DNA from: Hyphomicrobium sp.
GTDB lineage: Bacteria; Pseudomonadota; Alphaproteobacteria; Rhizobiales; Hyphomicrobiaceae
Assembly: GCA_003987725.1 (NCBI GenBank)
Contig: RXJH01000007.1
Location: forward strand, 148,564 to 194,883
DNA length: 46,320 nt
Direction: 5' to 3'
Shown here: positions 43,901 through 46,320 of the stretch, in pieces
Layout: every line of letters begins with the position of its first letter
Numbering within the stretch: the stretch's first letter is position 1
Translations under genes and position numbers: made by a program
Notes under the pieces: model-generated
The model's database searches: none
Seen by the model: the letters and a program-made list of their open reading frames with translations, nothing else
What the model was told of the DNA's origin: nothing

Positions 43901-45469
43901 ATGCCCTTCATGCTTGATCGTCGACACGTCTTGGCCGGTGCCCTGACCAGCACCATGGTGGGATGGAGCAACAGACCCGCAATGAGCGCCGCCCCGATTG
44001 GAGCCGCCGAACTCGGGCCGCCACAGCCGTTCTCCTTCGACGACCTGAAGCAAAGGGCGAAGGCGCTTTCCAAGGAGGCCTACGTCGCTCCCCCGCAGCC
44101 GGACGCCGGCGATCCGTTGAAGGGCATGACCTTCGATACGTTTGCCCAAGCCGTCTACAAGCCCGAAATGGAACTCTGGCGCGGCGCTCCGGGCGCCCAG
44201 ACGGTCCGGCTCTTTCCGCAAGGCCGCTTCTATGCCGAACCCGTCGGCATCTACGTGATCGAAAACAATGCCGCACGCGAGGTTGTCTACAGCCCCGACT
44301 ACTTCAACATGCCAGGCGACCACCCGCTGCGGAAATTGAAATCGGCGGGCTTCGCCGGTTTCCGGTTGATGTCCCGCGGCGGCACGAGCGACTGGCTCGC
44401 CTATCTCGGCGCCTCCTACTTCCGCGCCTCCGATCCCTACGACCAGTACGGCGGATCCGCGCGCGGCCTCGCGATCAACACCGGCGAGCCCGAGGAATTT
44501 CCGCGTTTCACGAACTTCTGGCTCGAGCCGAACAGTAGCGGCATGACGATCTACGCCCTGCTCGAAGGCAAGAGCGTGACGGGCGCCTACCGCATGGACA
44601 GCCGGCGCATTGAGGGCGGCCAAGGCGGCGCTCTGCAGGACATCGAGTGCGAGCTTTATTTCCGAGCGCCGGTTCATTTGCTCGGCGTCGCGCCTTTGAC
44701 CGGCATGTTCTGGTACGGCGAAAATTCCGGCTCCTTCCGCGGCGACTGGCGCCCTGAGGTTCACGATTGCGATGGCCTCTCGATGTGGACGGGCCGCGGC
44801 GAACGCATCTGGCGTCCCCTGTCCAATCCGCCGCGCATCGTCACCAACAGCTTCCTCGACGAAAATCCGAAGGGCTACGGACTGATCCAGCGCGACCGCA
44901 ATTTCGAGAACTACCAGGACGACAGCCTGTTTTACGACCGGCGGCCGAGCATGTGGGTGGAGCCGCTGTCGGATTGGGGCAACGGGTCCATCAAACTGGT
45001 CCAGCTGCCGACTCCGAACGAAACCGAAGACAACATCGTTGCCTTCTGGAACCCCGAGCACCCCGTCGAAGCAGGTTCCGTCGTCAACGCCCGTTACAGG
45101 TTGTATTGGGGCTTGGACTCGCCGCCCGCAGGCGATGTCGCCCGCATCGTCGCTACGCGCATCGGCCTCGGCGGTCTCGGCGGTCGCGACCTTGACCTTC
45201 GCCACACCAAACCCGGCGCGCGAAAGTTCATGATCGACGTCGAAGGCAAAACCTTGGAAAACGAGGTTCGCGGAGGTCCTCAGGTGGTCGTGACGTCGTC
45301 GCACGGCACCATCAGCGGCGTCGAAGCATTCCCCGTCATCGGCACCAAGCGCTGGCGCATGATGTTCGACTTGGGAGACCTGAACGGGCAGGCAGCCGAC
45401 ATCCGCGCCTATCTCGCGAAGGACGGCCAGGCCCTCAGCGAAACCTGGATCTACCAGATTTTCCCCTGA
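43901..45469 (+). CDS. Periplasmic glucan biosynthesis protein OpgD/MdoG family
   Basis: The 522-residue protein has an N-terminal twin-arginine-like signal (LDRRHVLAGALTSTMVG), consistent with Tat export as known for OpgD. The MdoG fold is plain: FSFDDLKQRAKALSKEAYV, DYFNMPGDHPLRKLKSAGFA, RASDPYDQYGGSARGLAIN and NPKGYGLIQRDRNFENYQDD. The family shapes osmoregulated periplasmic glucans. The Tat-like signal favours OpgD over OpgG. No glucosyltransferase (opgH) is next to it in the window. Confidence 0.88.
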   Translation: MPFMLDRRHVLAGALTSTMVGWSNRPAMSAAPIGAAELGPPQPFSFDDLKQRAKALSKEAYVAPPQPDAGDPLKGMTFDTFAQAVYKPEMELWRGAPGAQTVRLFPQGRFYAEPVGIYVIENNAAREVVYSPDYFNMPGDHPLRKLKSAGFAGFRLMSRGGTSDWLAYLGASYFRASDPYDQYGGSARGLAINTGEPEEFPRFTNFWLEPNSSGMTIYALLEGKSVTGAYRMDSRRIEGGQGGALQDIECELYFRAPVHLLGVAPLTGMFWYGENSGSFRGDWRPEVHDCDGLSMWTGRGERIWRPLSNPPRIVTNSFLDENPKGYGLIQRDRNFENYQDDSLFYDRRPSMWVEPLSDWGNGSIKLVQLPTPNETEDNIVAFWNPEHPVEAGSVVNARYRLYWGLDSPPAGDVARIVATRIGLGGLGGRDLDLRHTKPGARKFMIDVEGKTLENEVRGGPQVVVTSSHGTISGVEAFPVIGTKRWRMMFDLGDLNGQAADIRAYLAKDGQALSETWIYQIFP

Positions 45470-45667
45470 ACTCCGGCTCCTCAAGCACCGGAATGCGGCT
45501 GCCTCTAGAGTGGCCTACGGAACGATAGCCCCGTCGCGAGGTTAACCTTGAGTTTCGGCTTCAAGATGCGCTGAGCCTCGCGATCAGACGCCCGATCGAA
45601 GAGGACAGAGGCTCTTGCAGCACCTCTGCAAGGTTCTCCTCTTCTTCAAGATCGGAGGCATCGGCAC

Positions 45668-46320
45668 ATGGTCACCACAGACCAATTGCGAGCGCTCTTT
45701 CCCGATGACGCGGAGTTGGAAGTCTATGCTCCACCATCTCCGATCGATCAGCGCGATATTCTTTTAGGCGGCGAGCTGAAACGCTGGACTGGCGCGACCG
45801 TTCCCGTGCGTTCCGCCATATGTGTCCGCAAACCGGACGGCGCGCTCGAGCAGATTAGCCTCGGAAGTCATCCGACCACCGGAATTCCCGAGGCCATGGA
45901 GGCGCTGGCCGCCGCCGTCGAAGCTTATGACGACGGCCGCGGAGAGTGGCCGACGATGGCCGTCGCCCAGCGCATCGCCTGCATGCAGGAATTCACCCGT
46001 CTGATGATCGAGAGCCGGAGCACGATCATTAATCTCATCATGTGGGAGATCGGCAAGAGCCAGGCCGACTCGGAAAAGGAATTCGATCGCACCGTTGATT
46101 ACATAAAAGCGACGATCGCTGCGCTGAAGGAACTCGACAACTCCAACTCACGCTTCCTCGTCGTCGAAGGCACGATCGGCCAGATCCGGCGCACGCCGCT
46201 CGGCGTCGTGCTCTGTATGGGTCCATATAACTATCCGCTGAATGAAACCTTCGCGACGTTGATCCCCGCGATGATCATGGGCAACACTGTCGTATTCAAA
46301 CCGCCGACGTTCGGCGTGCT
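45668..46320 (+). CDS. GapN-like NADP-dependent aldehyde dehydrogenase, partial
   Basis: The gene runs off the window end; 217 codons are present. GGAGG lies nine bases before the ATG. The sequence contains [20 protein letters not shown] and [14 protein letters not shown], the coenzyme-binding part of aldehyde dehydrogenases in the form found in non-phosphorylating glyceraldehyde-3-phosphate dehydrogenases (GapN). The catalytic Glu and Cys lie beyond the window. Known GapN enzymes make 3-phosphoglycerate and NADPH. The first 100 residues are variable, so substrate is tentative. Confidence 0.75.
   Translation, partial: MVTTDQLRALFPDDAELEVYAPPSPIDQRDILLGGELKRWTGATVPVRSAICVRKPDGALEQISLGSHPTTGIPEAMEALAAAVEAYDDGRGEWPTMAVAQRIACMQEFTRLMIESRSTIINLIMWEIGKSQADSEKEFDRTVDYIKATIAALKELDNSNSRFLVVEGTIGQIRRTPLGVVLCMGPYNYPLNETFATLIPAMIMGNTVVFKPPTFGV

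Noticed and set aside
43829-45484. A 551-codon frame on the minus strand across opgD
   Set aside because: The opposite frame encodes a clear OpgD family protein with signal and motifs; this one has none.

Overview
The window is a GC-rich alphaproteobacterial chromosome segment. The order Hyphomicrobiales (Rhizobiales) fits best and a Hyphomicrobium-like genus is possible. The pointers are the FtsZ architecture with a long Pro/Gln-rich linker, a zf-CHCC (NDUFS6-like) protein, DUF2852-type small membrane proteins, an extensin-like lipoprotein, an OpgD-type glucan protein and a MurE with the meso-diaminopimelate motif. The genus is inference; no ribosomal RNA is present.

Positions 304-19117 hold a complete division and cell wall (dcw) cluster, all on the minus strand. 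The order is mraZ, rsmH, ftsL, ftsI, murE, murF, mraY, murD, ftsW, murG, murC, murB, ddlB, ftsQ, ftsA, ftsZ. Genes overlap or sit within about 110 bases, so one long operon is likely. It makes UDP-MurNAc-pentapeptide (MurB-F, Ddl), lipid I and II (MraY, MurG), septal peptidoglycan (FtsW, FtsI) and the divisome scaffold (FtsL, FtsQ, FtsA, FtsZ).

Positions 19118-30971 are mixed. They hold a divergent DUF2189 membrane protein, the RNase P RNA gene with a clear promoter, and a C-terminal remnant of an alpha/beta hydrolase lying against the rnpB 3' end. An ArsR regulator with two tandem SRPBCC proteins follows, with an operator placed between -35 and -10. Next come a REP-like intergenic repeat, a single-chain EutB-EutC fusion that lacks one conserved substrate-contact residue, a small Cys-rich exported protein, a pentapeptide-repeat protein, an EptA-type phosphoethanolamine transferase, an overlapping pair of an AmpD-like amidase and a TerB/J-domain protein, and two paralogous small membrane proteins with an operator-like palindrome and a terminator.

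Positions 31132-38882 look like accessory and housekeeping genes. They include an atypically AT-rich membrane protein, a zinc-ribbon peptide, a TetR regulator and an extensin-like lipoprotein with a CtrA-type box upstream. They also include a long rod-like RNA that resembles 6S RNA, an alpha/beta hydrolase, a zf-CHCC protein, an FAD monooxygenase coupled to a Nudix hydrolase, a MarC-family protein and a class I amidotransferase.

Positions 39116-46320 hold a two-gene glutaryl-CoA unit (acyl-CoA dehydrogenase plus CaiB-type CoA transferase), a GAF-GGDEF-EAL protein, an OpgD-type periplasmic glucan protein and the first 217 codons of a GapN-like aldehyde dehydrogenase cut by the window end. No CRISPR array, tRNA, rRNA, IS element or intact prophage was found. 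The best candidates for something new are the EutBC fusion with Ala in place of the active-site Asp, the 6S-like RNA, and the ArsR/SRPBCC promoter arrangement.
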